64,000 nucleotides of DNA from Euphorbia lathyris (taxonomy: Eukaryota > Streptophyta > Magnoliopsida > Malpighiales > Euphorbiaceae): positions 49,757,501 to 49,821,500 of the forward strand of contig NC_088918.1 of the NCBI RefSeq assembly GCF_963576675.1, written 5' to 3'. The number at the start of each line of letters is the position of its first letter. The stretch's first letter is position 1. A program made the position numbers and the translations under genes. The notes beneath the pieces were generated by a model that did no database searches, was not told where the DNA came from, and worked only from the letters and a program-made list of their open reading frames with translations. Positions 34,286 to 46,476 of this stretch are shown here, piece after piece.

Positions 34286-36156
34286 AACCTCCTCGGACTT
34301 TAAAGTTTTACTTGTCCTCAAGTAAAAGAAATCGAAAGACAAGGGATTGAGATTATTAAGAAACAAACCTTCGGTTAGTTTTACCAAGTGCGTGATCCCA
34401 AAGCTAAAGTTTTATGTAAAGTTTTCGGCAAGTACCTACGTAAACAGATGAGCGACCAAAACTTGTTTGAAACCTCCATGATCAAATTTAATAGGCAATA
34501 TTGACGGGGGTCGATTATCTTTTGAGAACCCGATAGTACCTCACCAGGGGATTTCACTCTTACGCTCAAATTTTGGTGGGTCGGTGTTTTTGCACTCTCT
34601 TTTGCACTTACTCGAAGTCACTTTGAGTTTGCATTTTCATCTGGGTTTTTCCTCCTATGTTATGGTCTAGGCAATATTAAAAATGAACCCGGAGGGGGGT
34701 TGTAATGTGGGTGGCTTTTTAGTGGTTAATTTTTAGAAACTCGAGTTCAAACACCATTTTGATGATCGCACCGTGTTTTTATTTTGGCCTTGGTGAGTTC
34801 GTAAAATGTAACTCGAAATTGCTCGGGTGGAGCTTGAGAATGCCTTTTTGCTCTTTATTGTGTTTTTTCTTTTTTTCTTTTTGTTTTGAGAGCGGCACAA
34901 AAACGATTTCGAAAGCTTATGGTGCTTACTTGTCAAGGCTTTGGCTTATTTCGGGTAATTTTGGTGTGATTTGATTTTGTTGGTATTTGAACACGAGGAA
35001 AAAGGGTTAGATGTTAAAAAGGTATTTAACAAAAAAGTCGGTTAATAGGCTCGAGGGGGTTTCCTAGAGGTTAATGAAAATTAGAAAAATAATTTAAGAA
35101 AATAATTAGCCTAAGTGGGTTCGTTTTATCATCTATTGCCATTTATACCAGAATAAGTGTACTTAACCCGGTATTAGGTGCAAACTCTATGAATCGAGTG
35201 AAGTCAAAGCTCTCGAAAAATTGTGAAAGAAATAGAGTTCTCGTACGAACTCTTTTAGGCTCAAAAATACCTCACAAAAATTTCGGGTTAAATTGTGTAC
35301 GTTCAAGTTCTCGTCAAATTTCCAACTATCCCGTTTTTATTGCCTTTTTAAATTTCATTATAGAGATGACCTGTGGGTTAGGACTCAATGTTTTTGTTTA
35401 GTACGAACCTAGGCTTTGCATAAATTCTATAACTTCAAAATCAAGACTAAAATTTCTTAATCAAATCGATCCTTTATGTTAATGTCTTTTCATTTAAGAA
35501 CAAATAACGGAACTTTTAATTAATTTCCGAGGGAGGTAGTGTGTCGGAAAAAAAATTAAGAATCAATAAATTAGTTTAATTATTTTGTTGTTTATTTGAT
35601 TTTTGTTTTTGTTAGTGCAAAACAAACGGTAAGTGCGGGATTGCACGACCCTTCACGTTATTAAAATGACGTCTATTCCAAGGACGTCGCAAAAAGAAAA
35701 GAAAAACAAAAACAAAATAAAGATAGAATTTAAAAAGGACCCTGAAGGTCAGGTCCTACGCGTGGCGTACCCAGGGGGCGCCCCGCGTAGGAGAGGTATT
35801 TTAAGTTCATTTTGGCCAGAGACTCAGATACGCGGGGCGCACTTAGAGGGGCACCCCGCGTGTTCCGAGCTCTGGGCTAGTTATAAGGGGAAAAAGGCGG
35901 GGCATGCGGGGCGTAGAATGGGGCACGCCCCGCGTGTCCATTATTACTCATGCATAAACAGAAAAACGAACACGGAAAACAAAAACAAACATAAAGAGAA
36001 ATTATAAGAAGGGAAAAAGATATAGATATATTAAGTAAAAGAGAACGAAAGTACAAGAAAAACATAAAAGAGAATACCATAAAAAACACGAACGAAAAAC
36101 AGAAACACGAAAAAAAAGAAAGACATAACAACGAAAAACATAAAAACAAATGGAAA
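34286..36156 (-). other. Athila E 3' untranslated region
   Basis: Colinear with 17713-19617 of D. It contains the same perfect stem-loop TTTTACTTG-TCCT-CAAGTAAAA (34306-34327), and inverted box pairs near 35759, 35830 and 35899. No protein-like ORF; plus-strand ORFs at 34759 and 35189 are conserved with D by descent only. Confidence 0.65.
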
Positions 36157-37414
36157 CTAGGGTGGAGGCGGAGGAGGATGTCCATGAACGTTAAAGTGGG
36201 TGGAGAAGGCGTTGGTGAGGGTGTCGAAGCGAGCGTCGAGATGGGCCCGATCCTCACGCCGTTGGGCCTCAATGGAGTTGAAGCGGGTGATGAAGGTGGA
36301 ATGGTCCATGAGGCGATTATCCTCAAGGGTGTCAAAACGGGTGTTGAGGTTGGCGAATTGAGAATCAAAGTAGGTGCGATCTTGACGTTGGTGGCCTTCT
36401 AAGGCATCCAACCGGGCATATATGGAGTTGAAATCATGGTTGGGCGGTGGGCTAAAGTTTAGGCCCATGTCCGAGTCCGATCCCTCGTCCTCTTGGGGTT
36501 GGGCCGCCCCCGAACTTTTCACCCGGGCCGGAGGTGGGGCGCTTGAGTGATTTGAAGGCGTTTTTGTCCAAAGGCCACGGCTCCAAGCTGGGAAGGTGGT
36601 CAAGGGCAGCTTCGCCGAGAGCGGAGGTGGCGAAGATTGTGATGAGATGGCCCAACCCGAGTTTGGCACGTTTTCGGGTGGGCATGTGGTGGAGGTGGAC
36701 AACCACGAGGTAGGAGAGGTTGTAAGCGAGACAATTTGCACAACAATAGAGGGCCAGAAGCTCGTGCTTATTGACCTTGGTGGCTTCGGACTTCCCCGAA
36801 AAGTAAAAATTGATGAAGCGGTGGAGAAGTTGGAGGATGGGATCACAGATGCATCCCGGACGGAGATTGGAGATGTCATAATCGTCGGACCCGGTGATGG
36901 AGGTCCAAAAGTCACGAGGGGAGACACCCTCGAGCCAATGTGCTATGCCGGCATCCGCTTGCATAGTAAAATGGTTGCGGAGCCACTATGTGTCGATGGA
37001 AAAGGGGCGGTTGTGAAGGCGGAAGTTGAAGAGGGCGGCACCGGGAACTCCATTAGACTCAAGGGTGGTGTAGAACTCCACGACCAACGAGGGGTAAATG
37101 TGTTGGCGTGCACGATAGTGATCGTGCCAATTGAGAGTGCAGAGGCGATCCTCGAAAGCACTTCCGAGGTTGTAGCGATCGAGAGTGCTACGGTTGATGT
37201 ACGGGAGTTCCATGGTATGGGCAGCAGAGAGTGTTTGGTAGGATAGGGCCTCTTCTTCGGTGAGGAGATGGAAAGGAGCCCGATATTGGCGGGTGAGTGG
37301 CGGTGTTTCTTCTCATTCGGGGGGTGGTGGTGATTTGTGTTGTTGGGAACGAGAGGAGCGGGCCCGAGTGGACCGCGGGGGGCGGATGTCGGCTACACGC
37401 TTGCTTCTTGTCAT
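36157..37414 (-). pseudogene. Athila E ORF3, multiply broken
   Basis: Homologue of the D ORF3, with start MTRSKRVADIRPP at 37414 and end HGHPPPPPP at 36157. The conserved domain is present (LPYINRSTLDRYNLGSAFED, LLHRFINFYFSGKSEATKV, HELLALYCCA), as is the C-terminal coiled coil (LNTRFDTLEDNRLMDHSTF, FNSIEAQRREDRAHLDARFD). It is broken by a TGA near 37313, a TAG near 36986 and a one-base insertion in a T run near 36515. The last lies in the same linker where D and F each have their single stop. Confidence 0.8.
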
Positions 37415-38465
37415 GGTGGTAGTGAAGGAGGAAGGAAGAGTTGTGAATGAGTGTGGGGGTTTAGAGTGAGTGTGAGGGAAAAAGTTGGGAAAAAGGAAGG
37501 GTATAAATAGGGGAGGAGTGGGAATCCAAGTGAAATTTGGATTCCTAGAGGGGTACGCGGGGCGTGAAGGGGCCACGCCACGCGTATCCCACCTCCTGCT
37601 CTTATTTGACGCGGAAAATGGCACGGCACCCGGGGCGTGCAAGAAAGCACGCCACGCGTACCGCACCTCCTGGCCAAAATTACGTGGGAGAATGGCGGAG
37701 ACGCGAGGCGTGCCTGTGGGTGCGCCCCGCGTGGAAGAAGGGAGAGGGAGCTTTTTTCGGTTTTTCAAGAAGTTTTTTGAATTTTTATGGGTTGTAATTG
37801 TTATTTAATGTTTTTATTATTTTTTAAAGAGTAATTAAGGAGGGTGGTTAAAGCAAAATTGATGATGGAGGAAAGTTGAAGGAGTTTTGAATTTGAAAAG
37901 ATGGGATGATTGGGAGGTGGAAGAGGTGGAGTGGAGAAGTGGGAAAGACTTTTAGGGAAGAGGAAAGAGTGATGGGAGAGGTGGAAGAGGAAAAGCTGCC
38001 ATGGGGAGTTGTAATTCGCAACTCCCCTAGGATACGCGGGGCGTGCCTTAGGGGGCGCCCCGCGTGTCCGTACACGTGGTGCTTTTAAGGAAGAAGACCC
38101 AACGGTCGAATGTACGCGGGGCGTAGTAGGGCAGACGCCCCACGTAACGTGTCTTTGACTACGAAAATGGGGACAGACACGCAGATGCGCGGGGCGTGAA
38201 AGATATGGCGCCCCGCGTAGGGTTTTGGATGTTAATGGGATTTGTTTTTTTCTTTTTTTTGAAAAAGAAACGAAGTGAGCCGGAAGAGAAGATAAATAAA
38301 AATAGAAATGGAAAGAAAAAAAGACAATGCATACAAATAAAAAGAGAAAAATAAAAATAAAAATAAGGTGAAAAACGGTTATGATACATATAAACAAGGG
38401 GTTTGAGAAATTCAAACCGGTGCTATGTTTAGAGTCGGAGTAGCTCGACTTTCTCATGCGGCGGC
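37415..38465 (-). repeat. Athila E spacer with inverted box pairs and the pol-deletion junction
   Basis: Non-coding sequence upstream of ORF3. Inverted pairs of the 11-bp box lie near 37554, 37627, 37698, 38034, 38114 and 38187 (spacers 9-10 nt). The part around 38400-38455 matches 41990-42042 of D, which there lies beyond the integrase end. At about 38455-38466 the match stops and gag begins, so this is where the whole pol region was lost. Confidence 0.75.
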
Positions 38466-39986
38466 TTACTGCAGGCTGTCTGAGTTAGAACTCGATGGGT
38501 CCGAACTTCTATCGTTAAGGAGAGTTATTGCTTGTCCGGACTCTCTATTTTTGCCCCGCGGGTTTTGCTCGGTGTTTGCCGGGAGAGTTCCTAATGGTCT
38601 CTCCTGTTGCTGACGATTCAAGTGGGCTACCTGGTGGCTAAGGTCCCTGCAAAACACCTCACTATCAGCAAGACGGGTTAAGATATCCTTTAACAAGGAC
38701 CTTACCGACTGGCCATGCACGTTGTCGGGAGGCGGAGTGTTCCGACCACCGGGCATGGTTTGTGATTGCCCTAGCCCATTTTCCCGATATTCTTGATGAA
38801 AGTCGGGTGGGGGCCTCAATACATTATTATTATTACCGTACGACAAGTTAGGGTGTTGGTACCGAGGCCTCCATCCGCTGTCATTATTATTGTGGTGGTG
38901 TGAGTAGGAGTTCGGGTTAGGGTTGTACCTTTGATTGTCTCCTATGTAACTTACATTTTCAGTGTCGCCGGTGAAAGGGCTACCGGCTTGGCAATTAAGC
39001 CCGTCATGATCTCCACCACAATGATTGCACATCAGGACCTGTGCAACTTTATTGAGGCTCAACTGGGCTATCAAAGGGTCAAGTTTTTTATTCATTTCCG
39101 CCATGGAACTTTTTGGAGCCTCTTTCTCCACAGCGAACGTTTGATGTTGCGAGGGTCCGGCAAGCCGATCTTCTTGCCACTATACGCTTTTCCTTGCGAG
39201 CTCGTGGATGAGCTCATATGCTTCACTGGCCGACTTCCTAAACAGGTCCCCACCTGCTGTGGAATCCATGGTGGCACGATTAGTAGGTGTTAATCCGTGA
39301 TAAAAAGTACTTACAAAATCGTGCTTGGGGATATCGTGGTGCGGGTAGCTTCGAAGCAACTTTCGGAATCTCACCCAAGCCGCATGAAGGGCTTCGTGCT
39401 CGAGCTGCCGAAAGGTAGTGATATCGTTCCTCAACTTAACCGTTTTGGAAGGCGGGAAGTAGTAAGAAAGGAACTCATTCTCAAGCTCCTCCCATGATGT
39501 AATCGATCCCGCCTCCCACGAGTGCAACCACTCCAACGCTTGTCCTGTCAAAGAGAAAGGAAACAGCTTTAGTCGGATGGCCTCAACCGGAACACCATTT
39601 TGCCGAGAAGTTTTGGCACACATAAGAAATTTATCGAGATGTTCGTTAGGTTTTTCATGGGGTTCCCCTCCGAATTGACCAAGTTGTTGAATGAGTTGGA
39701 TCATGCTAGTCTTGATTTCATATGTGTTGGCCGGGATGGTGGGGGCGACGATTCCGTTGCGGTTTTGAGGGCGATGCGGAGCAAGAATCTCCATCATCGA
39801 GCGCATGTCATTGCCTCCACCATTACGGTTGTTATTCACGGGTTGCACCGGCGGCCTTTGGTTGACCTCGGGTTGGTTAGCTTCATTGTTGAGGTTTGCC
39901 CTTTTCTCTCTCCGAATCCTACAAAGAGTACGTTCAATTTCAAGATCAATAGGAACGAGAGTATCACTCCGAGATCGGGTGTGCAT
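38466..39986 (-). pseudogene. Athila E gag, one nonsense codon
   Basis: Starts MHTRSRSDTLVPIDLEIERT at 39986. It has the Retrotrans_gag core (MIQLIQQLGQFGGEPHEKPN, RLKLFPFSLTGQALEWLHSW, WEELENEFLSYYFPPSKTVK) and the CCHC knuckle CNHCGGDHDGLNC (about 39000). An in-frame TAG at 39180 interrupts it after ELARKSV, where the D sequence has Gln. The frame then runs open to 38466, where the pol deletion ends it. It is better kept than gag of D, which has a frameshift. Confidence 0.88.
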
Positions 39987-40121
39987 AAAATAAATAAATG
40001 GAAAGAATTATAAACAAGAAAGAATATTGTTAGTAAAAAGTATATATAAACAATTTATACAAAGATAATGCTTAGACTAACAATAAAACGTTTTTGTCTA
40101 ATATTGCAAGAAATTATAAAT

Positions 40122-40140
40122 CCCCGGGAACGGCGCCAAA
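40122..40140 (-). other. Athila E primer-binding site (tRNA-Asp)
   Basis: The minus strand reads TTTGGCGCCGTTCCCGGGG next to the 5' LTR. It is complementary to the 3' end of tRNA-Asp with few mismatches, as is usual for Athila. Confidence 0.85.
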
Positions 40141-40144
40141 AACT

Positions 40145-41913
40145 TGATGCATGGCGCCTAGGTAGAGCTTATGAAATATATATATTATGATAAGTTTGTT
40201 ATGACTATGGATGTGATCTTCCTAAATGCTCTATCTCTACTAGACGCTACTACTTAGGGGCAAGTGTACTCCGTCGTATCAAGTAATAATCCGGTTAAGA
40301 CCGGGTATCGAATCCACGGGATTTATAACTACAAGTATTAAACGACTCGGTTTTATACGTTATCTAAGCGGTGAATACTACAAACAACTCCTAACTACGG
40401 GTGAGACAAATTTATATAACAAAAACTCTACGAAGTGGTATGGATGGTGATAAGTTATAAATACGATAAACAATGACTCCCAATATATACGGTTAATGAT
40501 TTACTCTTGCAATGACGACTACGTGTAGTGTGACCGACCCGTGAAGTACTTAGACTACGTGGTTCCTAGTCAAGGCGTGTCTAATGCTTGGGATTAGAAA
40601 TTAAGGCCTGTAAGTTCCGTGGCTTGTCAATTCCTACGGTTTCCGGAGCGTCACTTCCGTTAAGGCAACACCTATATGAATCCATAAAGATAGCCCGAAT
40701 GGCGTCGGAAATCGCGTTCCCTTACACAATAATCAATTACGAATATCAAAACAAGTAACAAACATCAACACATATATAGAAAAAGAGATTATGAATCATA
40801 AATTATAAATATGGAAAATGTAAATATGGAATACAACCAAGCCTAGTACATAGGAAGAGTACAAGCTAATTAGCAAGTGAAAAGGGAAGAATCCACCCTC
40901 GGAACTAGCTAACCGGACTCAAGGCCGTCTCTTAGGACTTGGAGGTGGAACTCTCGAGCTTGGTGAACGGAGATGGAACGGAACTTTGACGGAATGCCGG
41001 AATCAACGAACAAGCTCTCAAGGTGATAGAGTTTTGCTTTGTAAAATCTAAAAATAAAATCTAAAATTATGTAGCAAAAGCTCAATACCTCCAAAATTCT
41101 GATCCTCAAATGAGTACTAGTCACTCTTATTTATACACATCAAGCTAGGGGTAGAATTGTAAATTCACAAGATACAAGCATGGAGATACATTATTTCTGC
41201 AGAATTCCCATGATATGCCCCGCGTATGGTAGAGGACGCCTCGTGTATTGACCCATTCCGTCAGAAATCTCCTGCATGTGGACCAAATTCAGATCTTATT
41301 GTCTCAACCACGCCCTGCGTAGACTGGGGTACGCCCCGCGTGGTTGAGCTCCTGAGATTTAATGGCTTGAAATTTGTCTTTTACGCCTCGCGTGGCCTAG
41401 CGGACGCCTCGCGTATATGAGTCCCTGGAACTTTAAATTGAAGAACTTCCCATATACGACCCGCGTGTAGGTTGGGACGCCCCGCGTGAGAGCAGTTGAC
41501 TTGGAAGACCATGCAGTCTGACATTCATGATTGAGCTTATCATTGCTTATACGCCCCGCGTGTAAGGTAGCACGCCCCTCGTGACAGTGGGTAAATCCCA
41601 CGTGGTGCCTGCGGATTGAGCAATCATTTCTGACTTGGTGTTCCACGCCCTGCGTGGAGGGTGATACGCCCCGCGTATGTCGGTGGATTTTTGCTCCTTA
41701 CTCGTACCTGAAATACAATTCTCGAGAGCCGAGTTAGCTTGACGTTTTATTTTCTAAATTAATCAAAAATAAAGATAATTAACCGAAAGTACAGATTTTA
41801 TTTTTATTTCGTCATTTTATTAAAACATTCTATTTTTGCAATTAAACTTATTTATTTAATCCAAAATTAAACCGTAAATCACGCTAAAAGATAAGGACGA
41901 AACACACCTATCA
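40145..41913 (-). mobile_element. Athila E 5' LTR with paired GC boxes
   Basis: A 1769-bp LTR, near-identical to 32507-34285 apart from point changes and a deletion of about 23 bp near 40380. TATA box TATAAATA at 41128-41135 (minus). Same-strand box pairs recur between 41214 and 41680. Several boxes show C-to-T changes compared with the other LTR (for example ACGCCTCGTGT). Confidence 0.92.
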
Positions 41914-43442
41914 GCAGACAATGCACACGAAGAAAAAGAAAGAAAATAAAAGTAATTTGAAAAACGTATATGATACATATAGACACAAGGTTTGGAAAAT
42001 GCAAACCAGGGCTACATTTATAGTCGGAGTAGCTCGACTTTCGTGCGTGCGTGTTCATGGAGTCCGGAGATATGTGGCTTCGCCATGTTGTGGGAGAGCT
42101 TTGCCTCGGTATATTTTCAATCGGTGGCCGTTCACCCGTTGGATTGTGTTGTCGGAACCTTGGATTTCGACAGCTCCGGAGGAGTGTGCATGAATGACCG
42201 TGTATGGTCCCGACCACCGACTTTTCAATTTCCCAGGAAACAAACGGAGGCGAGAGTTGTATAAGAGAACTTGGTCCCCCTTGTTGAACTCCCGAATTTG
42301 CACGTGCTTATCGTGCCATTTTTTCGTACGCTCCTTGTAAAGTTTTGCATTTTCATACGAACCAAGACGAAGTTCATCAAGGACATTGAGTTGGAGGAGA
42401 CGATGTTCCCCTGTAACCTGCACATGAAAATTTAAAAATTTCAGAGCCCAATATGCCTTATGCTCTAATTCCACTGGTAGGTGGCATGATTTCCCAAAAA
42501 CTAATCGATAAGGTGACATTCCAATGGGCGTTTTAAACGCCGTGCGGTAGGCTGAAAGAGCGTCATCGAGCTTTAGGCTCCAATCTTTCCTAGAGGAGCT
42601 AACCGTTTTTTCCAAAATACGTTTTAATTCTCGGTTAGAAACCTCAACTTGCCCACTAGTTTGCGGGTGGTAGGGCGTGGATACTCGGTGTGCAATCCCG
42701 TATTTATGTAAGAGTTGATCGAATTGACGGTTGCAAAAGTGGGAACCCCCGTCGCTAATGATAGCTCGAGGGGTCCCAAACCGAGTAAAAATATTTTTCT
42801 TTATAAATTTTCCTACCACTTTAGAGTCGTTTGAGGGTAAGGCAACGACCTCCACCCATTTGGAGACATAGTCAACAGCCACAAGAATGTAGGCGTTGTT
42901 ATGCGACTTAGGGAAAGGCCACATGAAGTCTATCCCCCAAACATCGAAAAGTTCACAAACTAGGATTCTTTGTTGGATCATTTCATGTTTACGGGAGATG
43001 TTCCCGCTCTGTTGACAAGTGTCACATGACTTGACGAAGTCTTGGGAATCCTTGGACATGGTGGCCAATAAAAGCCGCATTCCAAAACTTTTGCCATAGT
43101 TCGACTAGGGCCGAAATGGCCTTCCGTCTCTTGGGTGTGACACATTTGTAACACATGATTTACCTCCTCCTCCGGTATGCACCTACGAATAATATTATCA
43201 GCACAAGATTTAAACAAAAAGGGTTCTTCCCAAAAATAATTCTTGGCATCGTGAAAGAACTTCTTATGTTGTTCGTAGGTAAGGTGCGGGGGAAGAATAT
43301 TACCGGCCTTGTAGTTTTCCATGTCGGCATACCAAGGTAGAGGTGTTACCGCATAAAGTGTCTCGTCAGGAAAGGTCTCCTTGATCTCCACAAGTTTCGG
43401 AGATTCGGCTTGCTCGCCTTGCAAACGAAATGTCAATGTCAA
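41914..43442 (-). pseudogene. Athila D integrase and post-pol spacer
   Basis: The integrase frame has the zinc-binding segment ending [16 protein letters not shown] (about 43010), the core [15 protein letters not shown] (first D), [14 protein letters not shown] (second D) and [16 protein letters not shown] (E), and the C-terminal [20 protein letters not shown]. It closes at about 42055. Upstream, 42978-43442 carries the RNase H-integrase linker in another frame. Integrase core residues D, D and E are all present, but the upstream frameshifts mean no polyprotein could be made. 41914-42054 is non-coding spacer next to the E insertion. Confidence 0.88.
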
Positions 43443-44971
43443 ATAGGAAGAAAGTGTAACTGAAATATCCCAAGCCTATCCCGCTGGTAGCCTTTCTACG
43501 CTATGCTATTTTGGATCAAGAGCGCCAAAGGCCATAGCAGACAAGGAATGTGCCTCTGATGGGACCCCGTAGATTGGTAGAATATAAGATAGAAAGGACG
43601 GTATAAGCTCGACATAGGGAAGTGTTCCACATTAGCCATCCCCTTTTCGACGGGAAAGATGGTCGGCCACGACATTCTCCACTCCTTTTTTTTATCTTTG
43701 ATTTCAATGTCGAATTCTTGTAGGAGGAGAATCCATTGTATCAACCGAGGTTTGGCATCTTGCTTGGTCATTAAGTACTTAAGAGATGCGTGGTCAGTGT
43801 ATACGATAATTTTTGATAACACAAGATAGGATCTAAATTTATCGAAAGCAAAAACTACCGCGAGCATCTCTTTCTCCGTGATGGAATAGTTTTGTTGGGC
43901 CTCGTTGAGAGTTTTGCTTGTATAGAAAATTGGGCGGAAAAGTTTATCCACCCGTTGGCCCAAATAAGCACCTATTGCCAAATCACTAGCATCGCACATT
44001 AGTTCAAAGGGGAGATCCCAATCGGGTTTCACCATGATGGGCGCGTTAATCAGTTTTTCTTTAAGCGTATTAAATGCAATTACACACTCGGAAGAAAAAT
44101 TAAATTCCGCATCCTTTAGGAGGAGTTGGGTCAAGGGGGTTGCTATTTTAGAGAAATCCTTAATGAATCGCCTATAGAAACCGGCATGACCCAAGAAACT
44201 CCGGATCCCTTTTACATTGATTAGTGGAGGCAATTTCTCAATCACCTCAATCTTGGCCGGATCGACCGCGATTCCCTCCCCGGACACTTTGTGTCCTAAC
44301 ACGATACAATCTTGAACCATAAACTGACACTTTTCCCAACTAAGAGCGAGATTAGTGTCCTCACATCGTTGAAGGACCTTATCAAGATTGTTTAAACAAA
44401 TTTCAAAGGACGACCCAAAAAATGAAAAATCGTCCATGAAGACTTCCATGAAGTCCTCAATCATTTTGGAGAATATAGCCGTCATGCACCGTTGAAAGGT
44501 GGCGGGGGCATTACAAAGCCCAAATGGCATCCGCCTATATGCAAACGTCCCATACGGACAAGTAAATGTCGTCTTTTCTTAATCCGAAGGATCAACAGGG
44601 ATTTGCATATAGCCGGATAGACCATTGAGGGTATAAAAGAATTTGTGTCCTGCCATTCTCTCCAACATTTGGTCAATGAACGGCAAGGGAAAATGATCCT
44701 TTCGGGTGGCTTCATTAAGTTTCCTATAATCGTTGCATACTCGCCACCCCGTTACTTTTCTTGTGGGAATTAATTCCCCTTGATCATTTTCCGTTACCGT
44801 AGTGCCCCCTTTTTTGGGGACGCATTGGACCGGACTAACCCATTGACTATCGGAGATAGGAAAGATTATACCTGCGTCGAGGAGTTTGATTACCTCGGTT
44901 TTTACTACCTCTTTCATGTTTGGGTTAAGTCGTCGTTGCGGTTGCACGGAGGGTTTGACTTCGTCCTCCAT
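43443..44971 (-). pseudogene. Athila D reverse transcriptase and RNase H
   Basis: RT motifs in order are [60 protein letters not shown] and the catalytic [10 protein letters not shown] (MDD, about 44430). RNase H follows with [20 protein letters not shown] and [20 protein letters not shown]. Breaks are a frameshift near 44960, a TAA at 44579 where F has Gln, and a frameshift in a homopolymer near 43690. The longest open piece (43496-44530) covers the RT palm and thumb and RNase H. Confidence 0.9.
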
Positions 44972-46476
44972 AAAGATGCGGTGTGTGCAAATGGTGGGGC
45001 TAATCCCTTTGATGTCGTGAATGGTCCATCCAAATGCGCCTTTGTGTTTTGTAACACCGCAATCAATGCTTCCTCCATTTCCTCTGTCAAAAGTGAAGAT
45101 ATAACAATGGGTAAGAAACTAGGAGGTTGTAAAAACACATATTTCAAATTAGGAGGCAAGGGTTTAAGTTCCAAAGTCGGAGGCTCTTCGAGAGATGACT
45201 TTGGCTTTGCTTTGCTATCACGGTCCAAACCCTCGAACCTGCTCCTTGCCAACAAACATTGTTCTATCTCGGAGGAGTATTCAAACAGGTTGTTCAATGG
45301 CTCCTCATCCAAGTGCTCATTATCCTTTGTATCCGAAGAGGTTTCCATGGAAGACCTATCACAAAAATCCTCAACAAACAGATCAATAGACTCCACAGAA
45401 TTTAAAAAGTTACAATCCTCCATGGTATGAGAAGGGAATTTCATGGAGTTGTACACGTTGAAAACTACCTCTTCATCTTGCAACCGTAGTATAAGCTTAT
45501 CCTCGTGGACGTCGATGAGAGTCCTACCTGTTGCAAGAAATGGTCTTCCTAGAAGGATTGGTACCGAATCGTCTTCCGCCATGTCGAGCACTACAAAATC
45601 GGCGGGGAAAATGAATTTGTCCACTTTCACTAAGACATCCTCCACAACTCCTTTCGGCCGGGCAATGGATCTATCGGCCAATTGGAGTGTCATATTGGTA
45701 GGCTTTGGTTCTCCCAAGCCGAGCTTTCTAAAAACAAACAAAGGCATTAGATTGATACTAGCACCCAAATCACATAAAGCTCTACTAAACTCAACATTAC
45801 CAATCGTGCATGGGATAGAAAAACTTCCTAAATCTTTGAATTTAGGCGGGAGTTTATTCATTATAATCACGGAGCATTCCTCTGTTAGCGCTACCGTTTC
45901 ATTTTGTTCTAACTTCCTCTTTTTGGCGAGGATTTCTTTAAGAAACTTTGCATAGGTGGGCATTTGTTCCAATGCCTCCGCAAATGGGATATTAATGTGA
46001 AGCTTCTTAAAAATTTCCAAAAATTTATCATATTGGTGATCCAATTTTTCCTTTTTAAGTCGTTGTGGAAAAGGGAGCTTCGGTACGTAAGTCCCAATTG
46101 GATCACTAACATCCTTATTATTATCCGAGGAAGTCATGGGTTTCGGATCCGAACCGGGGTTGCTTACCACTTCCGGTTCGTTACTTACCTTTGGAGCGGT
46201 TGGAATCACTTTTGGAACCGGTGGCTCCAAACCCTTACCACTATGGAGTGTAATTCCTTGCGCGGTCTCTCGATTCTTGGGCCTCGAGTTTTGTTCGGTG
46301 TTAGTTGGGAGAGACCCGTGTTGTCTCTCTTGTTGGTGGCGATTCAATTGGGCCACTTGATGCCCCAAATCCCTACAAAAAGCCTCATTGCCAGCAAGAT
46401 GGGAAGATATTTCCTTAAGGAGATTAATTACCGTAGAGTCTTGCGTGTTGCTAGGAGGTTGAGAAATTTGTCCTCC
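44972..46476 (-). pseudogene. Athila D protease and linker to RT
   Basis: The reading frame (open 46368-44914) holds the end of gag, then PKLPFPQRLKKEKLD and LGSFSIPCTIGNVEFSRAL. Next is the protease active site CDLGASINLMPLFVFRKLGL and the flap/dimer segment FVVLDMAEDDSVPILLGRPF. A long acidic, poorly conserved linker follows. The protease cleaves the Gag-Pol polyprotein in the particle. The frame is lost near 44960. Confidence 0.88.

Larger units (their letters stand above)
32507..41913 (-). mobile_element. Athila E: pol-less Ty3/gypsy element, GAAGA/GCAGA target duplication
   Basis: This 9.4-kb element has LTRs 32507-34285 and 40145-41913. GAAGA flanks it at 32502-32506 and GCAGA at 41914-41918, one mismatch in a 5-bp duplication. 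It carries gag (38466-39986) and ORF3 (36157-37414) but no protease, RT, RNase H or integrase. Gag is joined directly to the sequence that in D lies just after the integrase. Its LTRs are related to but clearly distinct from those of D, so it is a separate subfamily that would need enzymes in trans. Confidence 0.92.
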
